Positions 35,956 to 43,391 of a stretch of 50,930 bases of DNA are shown here, in pieces. The notes beneath the pieces were generated by a model. It ran no database searches. It worked only from the letters and a program-made list of their open reading frames with translations, and was not told the origin of the DNA. Source of the DNA: Methanolobus vulcani (GTDB taxonomy: Archaea > Halobacteriota > Methanosarcinia > Methanosarcinales > Methanosarcinaceae); NCBI RefSeq assembly GCF_006546655.1, contig NZ_VIAQ01000014.1, positions 1 to 50,930 on the forward strand, in the 5' to 3' direction. The stretch's first letter is position 1; every line of letters begins with the position of its first letter. The position numbers and the translations under genes are program-made.

Positions 35956-36841
35956 TTCTGCGCCTCCTCAACAGAAGCCTAGTACCAAGATTGATGAACA
36001 TAACTATGCCAATCAATACTAAAGCTGCAGCAAACCCTTCACCCTGGTCCACCATTGTAGGATAATGATATGAATTGTAGATGGTTATAGGAAGCGTTGC
36101 AAGCAGAGCCTGGAAAGGATATACCTTCACACCATAGACAAGCGCTTCATTTGGTACTATTTTGAATGAAAGCATGTGAATTGAGTAGCCAGCTGTCATA
36201 ATAACAATTGCAGATTCTTCAGCTGCACGACCGATTCCAAGAACGATACCTGTTATTATGCCTGACAGAGCAAATGGCAGGGTAATCTTTGTTATAGTCT
36301 CCCATTTATTAGCTCCAAGTGCATAACTTGCTTCTTCCAGCTCCTTTGGCACCCTGTCAATAGCCTGCTCAGCTGCCCTTTCAATAACTGGGAGGATTAA
36401 CAGGGAAAGAGCAATTGAGCCTGATATCAACGAAAAGCCTCCTGTATAGTACCTGAGATAGAAAACAAGAATCAAAATACCCAATGCACCCAGAACGATG
36501 GATGGAGTACCTGAAATCACTTCTACACAAAAATCAACTAGTTTGATGAAAGGACGATTTTTTGCATAGCGTTTCATATAGACTGCAAGACCGACTGCTA
36601 GAGGAGATGCAATTGCTGTTGCAAAAACCGAAAGGACAAACGTACCTGCTATCGAATTACCGATCCCACCTCCAATACCTGGAGTTTCATTTTCAGATGT
36701 CAGCAGGAAATACCAATTAATGTATGGAATACCGGCCCAGGCAATTTTCCCCATAATAACTATCAATATCAACCCTGAAATGATTCCGGCCAGATAGCTA
36801 ATTCCCTTAAAGATATTTTCTTCAAGCCTTCGACGATCCAT
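35948..36841 (-). CDS. pstA: Phosphate ABC transporter permease PstA
   Basis: PstA is one of two inner-membrane permease subunits of the Pst phosphate importer. The 297-residue protein has six membrane segments. The EAA coupling loop, EEASYALGANKWETITKITLP, would normally contact the PstB ATPase. Other family motifs are GIGGGIGNSIAGTFVLS and SGTPSIVLGALGI. The ATG at 36841 follows GAGTG and overlaps the pstC end by 20 bases; the frame opens at a GTG three codons earlier. Its stop lies inside the start of the secretion ATPase gene. No pstB gene follows, unlike the usual pstSCAB order. Confidence 0.95.
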   Translation of the reverse strand: MDRRRLEENIFKGISYLAGIISGLILIVIMGKIAWAGIPYINWYFLLTSENETPGIGGGIGNSIAGTFVLSVFATAIASPLAVGLAVYMKRYAKNRPFIKLVDFCVEVISGTPSIVLGALGILILVFYLRYYTGGFSLISGSIALSLLILPVIERAAEQAIDRVPKELEEASYALGANKWETITKITLPFALSGIITGIVLGIGRAAEESAIVIMTAGYSIHMLSFKIVPNEALVYGVKVYPFQALLATLPITIYNSYHYPTMVDQGEGFAAALVLIGIVMFINLGTRLLLRRRRIG

Positions 36842-37802
36842 ATGATCCACTCATTAGTTTTATTATAATAACAAAGAATATTTCCATTCCAAAAAGCAAA
36901 GCTGCGATTGCAAATAGGGCACTGACAGCTTCGTCATTGTTGAAGTTTGAACCAAGATCACCGAGTATAAGACTTGTCATTGCAGTACCCGAATCAAGGA
37001 TAGAAACAGGAGCTGTTGCTGACCCACCATACAGCATGAGCACAGCCATTGTTTCACCCATGGCTCGCATGGCACCCAATATCACAGATGCAGTTATCCC
37101 ACCTTTTGCAGCAGGCAATACAACATTTTTGATCGTTTCCCATTTGGTGGCACCAAGGGAAAAAGAAGCATCCCTGTAATCTTTCGAGACCATGCGTATA
37201 GCATCCTGTGAAAGTGTAACGATCGTTGGCAGAACCATCACCGCAAGCACTGTGGAAGCCAGCAACAGACTAAAACCATCATTGGGATTATTATCACGGA
37301 ATATTGGAAGGAAAACTCCCAGAGTACCATTCAGGAACGGATCGATATGATGACGGAAAATATCCTCCAGTATGAAAAATCCAAATATCCCGTACACCAC
37401 TGATGGAATCCCTACTAGGAGCTCGATCAAAGGACGCAGTATTGACTCTATTCTCTTTGATGCAAACTCTGTGAGAAAAATTGCTGCAAAAAGTCCTAGT
37501 GGGACTGAAATCAGAAGCGTAAGAACTGTCAGGTAAATTGTACTGAGGGCATAATTCCAGATTCCATAGGCACTTGCACCATAGTTCCACCTAGTTCCGG
37601 TTATAAAATCTAGCAGACCCACTTTTAATAAAACAGGAGAAGCCACATAGAAAACATATATTATGATAAACAACATCAGGAAAAGTGTCATTCCTGCTAT
37701 TGCAGAGAAGAAGAGATTATCGGCATTTTTAAATTTAAAATTATTGGACAATCCAGCTGTTTCCAGAAGCTTTGTATTCAGTCTTTCAATAAATTGTTGC
37801 AT
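36822..37802 (-). CDS. pstC: Phosphate ABC transporter permease PstC
   Basis: PstC pairs with PstA to form the phosphate channel. The 326-residue protein has six membrane segments, a conserved loop after TM1 (LLDFITGTRWNYG), GIPSVVYGIFGFF and the EAA loop RDASFSLGATKWETIKNVVLPA. The ATG at 37802 is chosen because GAGG precedes it; the frame extends to 37844 across the terminator hairpin and is not supported there. It overlaps pstA at its 3' end. A strong terminator-like hairpin separates it from pstS, so it probably receives only part of the pstS transcription. Confidence 0.95.
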   Translation of the reverse strand: MQQFIERLNTKLLETAGLSNNFKFKNADNLFFSAIAGMTLFLMLFIIIYVFYVASPVLLKVGLLDFITGTRWNYGASAYGIWNYALSTIYLTVLTLLISVPLGLFAAIFLTEFASKRIESILRPLIELLVGIPSVVYGIFGFFILEDIFRHHIDPFLNGTLGVFLPIFRDNNPNDGFSLLLASTVLAVMVLPTIVTLSQDAIRMVSKDYRDASFSLGATKWETIKNVVLPAAKGGITASVILGAMRAMGETMAVLMLYGGSATAPVSILDSGTAMTSLILGDLGSNFNNDEAVSALFAIAALLFGMEIFFVIIIKLMSGSYGSSKA

Positions 37803-37827
37803 CGTTTTCCTCAAAAATAAATAAATC

Positions 37828-37855
37828 AAAAAAAAGGTCTGCACTGTGCAGACCT
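37828..37855 (-). terminator. Terminator-like hairpin between pstS and pstC
   Basis: AGGTCTGCA and TGCAGACCT form a perfect 9-bp stem with a three-base loop (37835-37855). On the minus strand eight T follow at once. It lies 26 bases after the pstS stop and before pstC in the same direction, so it probably lets most transcripts end after pstS while some read on into pstCA and the pilus genes. Confidence 0.85.
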
Positions 37856-37880
37856 AAACATTAAATATTTTTAGTTGTGT

Positions 37881-38879
37881 TTATACAAGGTCAACCATTG
37901 CGAAGTAACCTGCATCCTCGTAGTAGTTTGCGTTGGATGGGTTCTTTGCAAAGTCGATGAAGGACTGTGCGATTGCAGATGGGTTACCAAGGGTGATAAG
38001 GTTGAGTGGTCTTGTCATTCCAGCTGGGAATGGTGAAGTCTCACCGTTGATTGCAGCAACTACATTGTCAGAGTCTGCAGCTTCAGCATTTGTACAGTCG
38101 ACACCAATGATTGTAAGACCATATTTCTGTGCGAATCCGTAGTCGACAAAACCGATTGAACCATCGTGACCTGCAATATATTCAGCTACAGCTGCATTGC
38201 CGTCAAGTTCCTTAGCCTGGATGTCATCAGATTCCATAATATCATCATCAAGACCGATGTATGAACAGAGTGTGTCCTGTGTTCCACTGTCACCGGTTCT
38301 CTTTACAACTGTGTATGTACCAGCTACTGTATTAAGACCTGGGAGAGTAGTTACTGTTTCACCTGCTCTGGCACCATTAGTAGAATCATTATACAAAGCA
38401 AGAACATCTGCACCTGTCATGTTAAGGTCAGTCATGACATCACCTGAAGCATTGTTCATAACCATAACTACTGCACTTGCACCAATCTGGTGTGCCTGAA
38501 GGTCTGGGTATTTTGCAAGTTCTTCTGGCTCAATGTCCCTGGATGCTGCACCGATGTCTACAAGACCCATACCTGCTGAAGCAACACCAGTTCCTGAGGA
38601 AGAGGATGCTACATCTACGCTTACACCTGCATGGGATTTCATGTATTCTTCTGAAAGAGCGAGGGATACTGGGTATACAGTTGAGCTACCGCCGATGAAA
38701 ATCTCGACAGAGGAGGACTGTGCTGCATCGCCTGCGCTTGCACTGTCAGATACTTCGTTTGAGAATGATCCCATGATTGTTCCTACAGCTGCTGCACCAG
38801 CGATTGCTACCACTACTAAGACGAGGGTTGCAACGATAGGTGAAACACCAGCTTCATTGTTGAAAAGTTTCTTAAACAT
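37881..38879 (-). CDS. pstS: Phosphate-binding protein PstS with type IV pilin N-terminus
   Basis: Residues about 55-332 form a PstS-type phosphate-binding protein: IFIGGSSTVYPVSLALSEEY, SSSSGTGVASAGMGLVDIG, ASRDIEPEE, RTGDSGTQDTLC (anion-binding SGT) and the C-terminal FIDFAKNPSNA. The N-terminus is not a lipobox but an archaeal pilin signal: FKKLFNNEAGVSPIVA, then TLVLVVVAIAGAAAVGTIMG and an Ser/Ala linker. The same pattern (FNDDSGVTVI) begins the pilin at 29502. Family knowledge says such leaders are cut by a prepilin peptidase and the protein is assembled through its hydrophobic helix. First gene of the operon with pstC, pstA and pilus ATPase genes. Confidence 0.93.
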   Translation of the reverse strand: MFKKLFNNEAGVSPIVATLVLVVVAIAGAAAVGTIMGSFSNEVSDSASAGDAAQSSSVEIFIGGSSTVYPVSLALSEEYMKSHAGVSVDVASSSSGTGVASAGMGLVDIGAASRDIEPEELAKYPDLQAHQIGASAVVMVMNNASGDVMTDLNMTGADVLALYNDSTNGARAGETVTTLPGLNTVAGTYTVVKRTGDSGTQDTLCSYIGLDDDIMESDDIQAKELDGNAAVAEYIAGHDGSIGFVDYGFAQKYGLTIIGVDCTNAEAADSDNVVAAINGETSPFPAGMTRPLNLITLGNPSAIAQSFIDFAKNPSNANYYEDAGYFAMVDLV

Positions 38880-39219
38880 ATTTATCGTACACCAATTTGT
38901 TTTATGTTCCTATTCAGAGTGGGTTTTAATCACTCTGGCACCTAATTGGAGTGAGAATATATAATGCTTCTACAAGTAATGTATATAGTACAATTATCAA
39001 TATAGAATTCCAATATCTCTATATACTGGTGCATATACATCAAATAATTGCATTTAAGTGTAACATAGAGAACTATATTTTATTATTGTGGAAGAATAAT
39101 TTATAAAAAGAGCTTTGCGCCAGCATATTTTTAATTAATTCAATTTATTAAAAAGTATACAGAAATAAGTAACTGTATATTGAATAAATAAAATATTTGC
39201 AGAAAAGAAGAAAAAGGAA
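38880..39219. promoter_or_regulatory. pstS promoter region with dyad and TATA box
   Basis: On the minus strand a TATA box (TTATATATTC, about 38956-38966) lies about 80 bases before the pstS start, which predicts a transcript start near 38934. A perfect inverted repeat CAGAGTG/CACTCTG (38915-38937) covers that position, and a third GAGTG copy lies at 38949-38953. This is a good candidate operator or leader hairpin for phosphate control. The rest of the gap, to 39219, is AT-rich without genes. Confidence 0.55.
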
Positions 39220-41262
39220 TCATTTGGATATCAAAGTATATACTACAAGGAATACGACAAGTGCTATTCCTATAACAACTGCATACAAATAATTTTCCAC
39301 AGCAGCTATAGCAGAATTTTCAGCCATGCTAAAAACAGAAGCAATCCCGCTAAGAGCACCTCTAAAAATATTGCTTACAAATTGCTGAACCTTATCAAAG
39401 ATACTGCTGATCGGAGAGAGAATCTTTGATAAGAATGAAGTTGATGATTCTGTTTCTACTTCCAGAACAACATCAGAAGTATCGGGTAATTCATCATCTG
39501 TGGAATAAAGGTCATCATCAGTGGTTTCTTCTGAAACGTCAATAACTTCGTGTTCAGACTCAACAACAACAGGCACTACTGCATTCTCTGTGATATTAGA
39601 CTCTGTAACCCACCCACCATTCATAGGCTTCCAGTACTGTTTAACTTCAGCACCATCTACATAATAGGAAGATTGAGCTTCACCCTCATAATCCCATATA
39701 GATTTGAACTCACAGACAGCGGCAGGAAGATTAGGTGCTTCATCAGAAGAGAACTCGTATGACATGGAAAGTGTTGAGCCGGGAGGAAGCAACACACCCT
39801 TTACAGAAACCATTTGCGTACCATTGACAACTGTTGTACTAAGATCCCATTCGCTTAGAGGAAGATCACTCCCTTTCAGGCTTTTCTCCAAACTTCCACT
39901 TACATAGTTTACTTTATCAGGAATAAAATCAGTAAGATTAATCCAGGATGCACGGTCACCATCATTAGAAAGATCAAGAGATACTCTATAATCAGAGCCA
40001 TCTTTAACCAATTTTTTAGCAACTACAATATGTGGACCATGAACAGTCAGACTTTCTGACCCGGAACTCCAGATCAGATTTTCACCAAAGAAATTAGCAG
40101 TAACTACAACTTTGTCAAAAGTGTATTTACCCGGGGCTATGGAGACCAATTTCTGACCAATATAGTACTGACCATCTGGGGCCATGGATGAATAATCACC
40201 AGATTCATAAATCTCAGATATTACAAGGTCATCAGGAATAACAGAAAACTGAACATCCATGTCATCAATTGCATAAAGACCCAGATTGAAAACGCGGGTT
40301 CTCAAAAAAGAATACTCATCAGCACCCCTTATCTCGAAATCAATTGATGCGGAAGTACTGGTACTTTTATCAAGCTGTTTTACATACCAGGTACTCATAT
40401 TTATTTCTTCATTCACAATTTCCATGGTTACTTTAAGTTCTGGATCTGTACACTCAAAAGATATTGAATCGCTGGCATCAAAATAACCATCCTTAATATC
40501 ATACCCACCCGCAGTAGCATTAACATAATAAGTTAAATCATAAGGCGAAATTACACCATCCCACTCAGGCGCCACCACTGTAAAATTCATTTCAACACTG
40601 TCACCTACTTCAAGACAACCTAAATTTTCCTTTAAAATGCCATCCCGGTATTCAAAGTCCTCTTTTGAGCGTACCTTCATCTCGTCAGTGTCAATCTTAA
40701 GAATAACATTCTCAATCCAGGCATCACCAGTATTTGTTACAGTTACATCTATCTTTTTCTCCTCCCCCGGAGCATACTGTTCTGAAGAAACATCCACTCC
40801 ATCTACAGTTTCAGAACTTGCATCAAATTCAATTTCAAGTTCTGGACGCCCCCTTGAATATAACTTAAGACTTGCAGATGGAGTTTTATATCCATCAACA
40901 GAAATACCGGATATTTCCACTTTAACCTCATTGTTCCATTCAAGCCATTGCTTGTCGTATGAACCTGTTAGAAAAAGAAATTCTTTCCTGACAACTCCAT
41001 CTCTTTCTATGGAAATAAGAGCAGCATCAAGGCTTTCGTCAAAGTCATCAGCTCTAAATGTGTAAGATTCACCATTAATCTCAATAGTCTCAACCTGACC
41101 CCACTTAACACTTACACTACCTTCACTGACCCACTCAACACAATCATCAAGGTCATCACATGGACACTCAGTATTTGCAGATGCCAGAGGTAGTTGTGAA
41201 GAGAAAAGCAGTAATGTTGTCAGGCATAACAGGCAGAGTATGCATATTTTCGTTTTTCTCAC
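39220..41262 (-). CDS. Large secreted, C-terminally anchored surface protein
   Basis: I do not recognise a named family for this protein of about 680 residues. It has a signal peptide (CILCLLCLTTLLLFSSQL), a Cys/Asp-rich start to the mature part (ECPCDDLDDC), then repeated beta-rich domains resembling CARDB/NEW-type extracellular modules (YAPGEEKKIDVTVTNTGDAWI; DLSNDGDRASWINLTDFIPD). An acidic linker (EETTDDDLYSTDDELPD) follows, then a final membrane helix (YLYAVVIGIALVVFLVVYTL). It is thus anchored in the membrane with its bulk outside, like archaeal surface proteins. GTG at 41262 follows GGAGTGGAG and is preferred to GTG at 41271. It may interact with the pilus or phosphate system next door, which is a guess from position. 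Confidence 0.8.
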   Translation of the reverse strand: MRKTKICILCLLCLTTLLLFSSQLPLASANTECPCDDLDDCVEWVSEGSVSVKWGQVETIEINGESYTFRADDFDESLDAALISIERDGVVRKEFLFLTGSYDKQWLEWNNEVKVEISGISVDGYKTPSASLKLYSRGRPELEIEFDASSETVDGVDVSSEQYAPGEEKKIDVTVTNTGDAWIENVILKIDTDEMKVRSKEDFEYRDGILKENLGCLEVGDSVEMNFTVVAPEWDGVISPYDLTYYVNATAGGYDIKDGYFDASDSISFECTDPELKVTMEIVNEEINMSTWYVKQLDKSTSTSASIDFEIRGADEYSFLRTRVFNLGLYAIDDMDVQFSVIPDDLVISEIYESGDYSSMAPDGQYYIGQKLVSIAPGKYTFDKVVVTANFFGENLIWSSGSESLTVHGPHIVVAKKLVKDGSDYRVSLDLSNDGDRASWINLTDFIPDKVNYVSGSLEKSLKGSDLPLSEWDLSTTVVNGTQMVSVKGVLLPPGSTLSMSYEFSSDEAPNLPAAVCEFKSIWDYEGEAQSSYYVDGAEVKQYWKPMNGGWVTESNITENAVVPVVVESEHEVIDVSEETTDDDLYSTDDELPDTSDVVLEVETESSTSFLSKILSPISSIFDKVQQFVSNIFRGALSGIASVFSMAENSAIAAVENYLYAVVIGIALVVFLVVYTLISK

Positions 41263-41278
41263 AAACTCCACTCCGCTA

Positions 41279-41458
41279 TTATGATTTTTTGGATACTTTT
41301 CCGGACAGAACGTAGATCAGCAAGGCATATCCCGACAAAGTAACGAAAACAAAGGGTACAGCCACATTAAAAAACGAGGAGGCTGTGTACCAGCATGTAG
41401 AATAGAAGGTATAGAGGGAAAGTACCAACGCTGCCAGCAAACTGACTATTCTCTTCAT
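41279..41458 (-). CDS. Small two-helix membrane protein
   Basis: This 59-residue protein has two hydrophobic segments (about 4-20 and 27-48, with NVAVPFVFVTLSGYALLIYV) and a basic end (SGKVSKKS). No family is recognised. The ATG at 41458 is chosen over the frame start at 41497, because a TATA-bearing motif at 41475-41490 would put the transcript start right at it, which implies a leaderless message. It sits immediately upstream of the large surface protein in the same direction, with about 16 bases between them, so the two are probably co-expressed. Confidence 0.6.
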   Translation of the reverse strand: MKRIVSLLAALVLSLYTFYSTCWYTASSFFNVAVPFVFVTLSGYALLIYVLSGKVSKKS

Positions 41459-41474
41459 GAACTTCAGAATAAAC

Positions 41475-41490
41475 ACGTAATCATATATCC
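41475..41490 (-). promoter_or_regulatory. Promoter motif shared with the PhnD-like/kinase operon
   Basis: The plus-strand string ACGTAATCATATATCC recurs almost unchanged at 46178-46193 (ACGTAATCATATATAC). Both copies lie before minus-strand genes and contain a TATA-like core. A common regulator or simply a shared promoter type could explain it. Confidence 0.5.
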
Positions 41491-41882
41491 CTTGCACAAA
41501 GGAAATACATACAGCCCTTTCTGCTATGAGGTACTAAATAGACTATATAATTGATACAGACAATACTCTTTCTCATTTCCACAAAAACAACTGGCAAGCT
41601 AAAAACAAAGTAACCATCCGCCGAAGGTGCCACATTCCCTTGCTGCTGTGCAGAATATTAGTCATTAGATCATTATATTTATACAAATTATTCTACAGAA
41701 GTACTGAGTATGCAGAAGTCCTAAGAAAAAATTACAAGCTATTAGAATATATTTTTGTTTCTTCTGATGGGAAAACGCCGGCTTCGCCGGACGCTTCGGG
41801 ATAACTCCAGTTATCAAGGAACAAAGAGGAATCTCGTTTGCTGCTTACCTTAAAGTTATGATGGCAGAAATTCTACAAAGCC
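41491..41882. other. Gap with compact GC-rich hairpins
   Basis: No gene is visible. At 41776-41815 a GC-rich island stands out from AT-rich surroundings: CCGGC, TTC, GCCGG (41778-41790) and GATAACT, CC, AGTTATC (41800-41815), both perfect stems. Read on the minus strand the first hairpin is followed by CGTTTT, like a terminator. It may be a small structured RNA or a decayed repeat element. Confidence 0.5.
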
Positions 41883-41923
41883 AAAAAATAACCTCGGCCA
41901 TTTTGATTTTCCCTGAGATTATT
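41883..41923 (-). terminator. Hairpin terminator after the second PhoU operon
   Basis: On the minus strand AATAATCTC pairs with GAGGTTATT (one G-U pair) around a 19-base loop and is followed by six T. The stem begins inside the last codons of the gene ending at 41919. Confidence 0.6.
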
Positions 41924-42353
41924 CCCTTCTGACTATTTCGTATCCAAATACAGATATGGCAATAATTATGGATGTCATGGAAAGCATGAATATCATATTA
42001 GAATACGCCTCGCTGAGCACAAGCCATGACAAGCCACCGAGAACATGTGTCAGACTCATAAGAAGGATTATAAAAACGCCAATTGGATAGATTTCTTCGT
42101 CTTCCAGGAATTTTAGTATGGTGTAACCCATAAAATAATAGAAAATAACCGTTAGAGCAAGATATGGGAGAACTATATCGTGTTTTACAGCAAAGACTAG
42201 CGTTGGACTGAACTCATAATCCAGTATCCTTTCAACGCTGCCGGCAAAATAGAAAGTCAGGGAGTAATCAATAATTACACCCACACAGAGAAAAAGAGGG
42301 ATGAGTCTATAATTGCGATAGATCGATAGCAGACTCTGCAATATTTGACGCAT
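41919..42353 (-). CDS. Small membrane protein, DUF5658-like, overlapping phoU
   Basis: This 144-residue protein has four membrane segments (from about residue 20: LIPLFLCVGVIIDYSLTFYFAG; then VLPYLALTVIFYYFMGYTIL; IGVFIILLMSLTHVLGGLSW; IFMLSMTSIIIAISVFGYEI). The D-x-x-LTF motif after the first helix and a DYEFSPTL loop recall the protein at 28053. The first 47 bases lie inside the 3' end of the PhoU gene, so the two are translationally coupled; AAGGATT precedes the ATG. The start is uncertain, since the frame is open to 42422. Function unknown, but the tie to PhoU suggests a role in phosphate control. Confidence 0.72.
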   Translation of the reverse strand: MRQILQSLLSIYRNYRLIPLFLCVGVIIDYSLTFYFAGSVERILDYEFSPTLVFAVKHDIVLPYLALTVIFYYFMGYTILKFLEDEEIYPIGVFIILLMSLTHVLGGLSWLVLSEAYSNMIFMLSMTSIIIAISVFGYEIVRRE

Positions 42354-43269
42354 AATCCTTAATCCTGCTAAAACTGTCAATAATAAGTTCAATAGACTCC
42401 TCGGTTGGTAGCTGAGTAGCACTTATGAGCATTTTATTGAATATATCCTCTCTTCCAAGTACACGATTTGCAATATCACTTTCAGATTCACGCAAAGCTT
42501 CAGTGCTGTCCATGAAAATAGACTGACACTCCCTGCACAGGTCAACAAGTATTGAAAGTACTTCCTGTGGCAGTGTGATATAAGAGAAATGTAATGATAT
42601 TTTAGAAATGTGGTCACCGATTCGTTCTATGTCATTGGCAGCAAGCCGGTAATAGAATGACTCCACAAGACTTAGTTTATCATGCTTTGAAGGTTTCCTG
42701 AGGTTCAGACGTTCTACATGTTGTTTTGATACAAGAAGGAACATTCTGTCAAGGTCATCATCACGGGATATTATATGACTACATAATTCTTTGTCATTTT
42801 CCTCAAAGGCGGATGCCAGTTCATCAAGCATGAGGTATACGAGTGAAGACATCCTTTTAAGTCCTTTTTCAATGGTGAAGTCTTCAGTGTCCAGAAAATT
42901 CTTGATGATGATTTTCTTCTCGTCACCTTCAACCATTTCCATTCCTACAAGACGATGGCAGAGGTCTTTGATCTCCCTGCGTGCTGCTGCCGGAATATCA
43001 TCCCCGACAATCTCTATTGTCTGATGATCACTTATTATATATTGACCTACAAGATCTCTTTTTATGTGTTCCAGTTCTTTGTTGAACTTTATTTTTTTCG
43101 TTTTCCTGGAAACTTTGGTGCCCGGAGGTTTTAGAAGCAAAGATCCGTCTTCCTGGTAAAAAATAGAAATATGGGAACCAGCTTCCAGTTTTGAACGAAC
43201 TGCCCATTTCTTGGGAAGAGTAACCACATACGTAGATTTTCCCGTGATCTGTACTTTTCTTGTATCCAT
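42307..43269 (-). CDS. AbrB-PhoU phosphate regulator B
   Basis: This 320-residue regulator has an N-terminal AbrB/SpoVT-type DNA-binding domain (MDTRKVQITGKSTYVVTLPKKWA) and two PhoU helical bundles (about 110-210 and 215-318; AANDIERIGDHISKISLHF carries the conserved metal-binding-type ERIGDH motif). It is a paralogue of the gene at 28425 with the same layout. Known role of the family: repressing phosphate uptake when phosphate is plentiful. The upstream region has AT-rich repeats such as GAATCTATAGAATATATATAG. It overlaps the membrane protein gene downstream. Confidence 0.9.
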   Translation of the reverse strand: MDTRKVQITGKSTYVVTLPKKWAVRSKLEAGSHISIFYQEDGSLLLKPPGTKVSRKTKKIKFNKELEHIKRDLVGQYIISDHQTIEIVGDDIPAAARREIKDLCHRLVGMEMVEGDEKKIIIKNFLDTEDFTIEKGLKRMSSLVYLMLDELASAFEENDKELCSHIISRDDDLDRMFLLVSKQHVERLNLRKPSKHDKLSLVESFYYRLAANDIERIGDHISKISLHFSYITLPQEVLSILVDLCRECQSIFMDSTEALRESESDIANRVLGREDIFNKMLISATQLPTEESIELIIDSFSRIKDYASNIAESAIDLSQL

Positions 43270-43391
43270 CTTTTTTCACAATCCGAAAGGAAGATAGAAC
43301 TAATGGACAGGAATTAACCTATAAAGCTTATCTTAATAGATAGGTAGAATCTATAGAATATATATAGATGAAAGCTGTTTATGATTGACTT

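Noticed and set aside
37803-37844. Upstream extension of pstC
   Set aside because: The 14 extra codons cover the poly-T of the terminator hairpin; GAGG marks the ATG at 37802.
38533-38964. 143-codon plus-strand frame over the pstS start
   Set aside because: Antisense to pstS and its promoter, with no family motif.
42307-43269. Ordinary bacterial-type PhoU
   Set aside because: The N-terminal AbrB-type domain shows it is the archaeal DNA-binding form, so it was not called simple PhoU.
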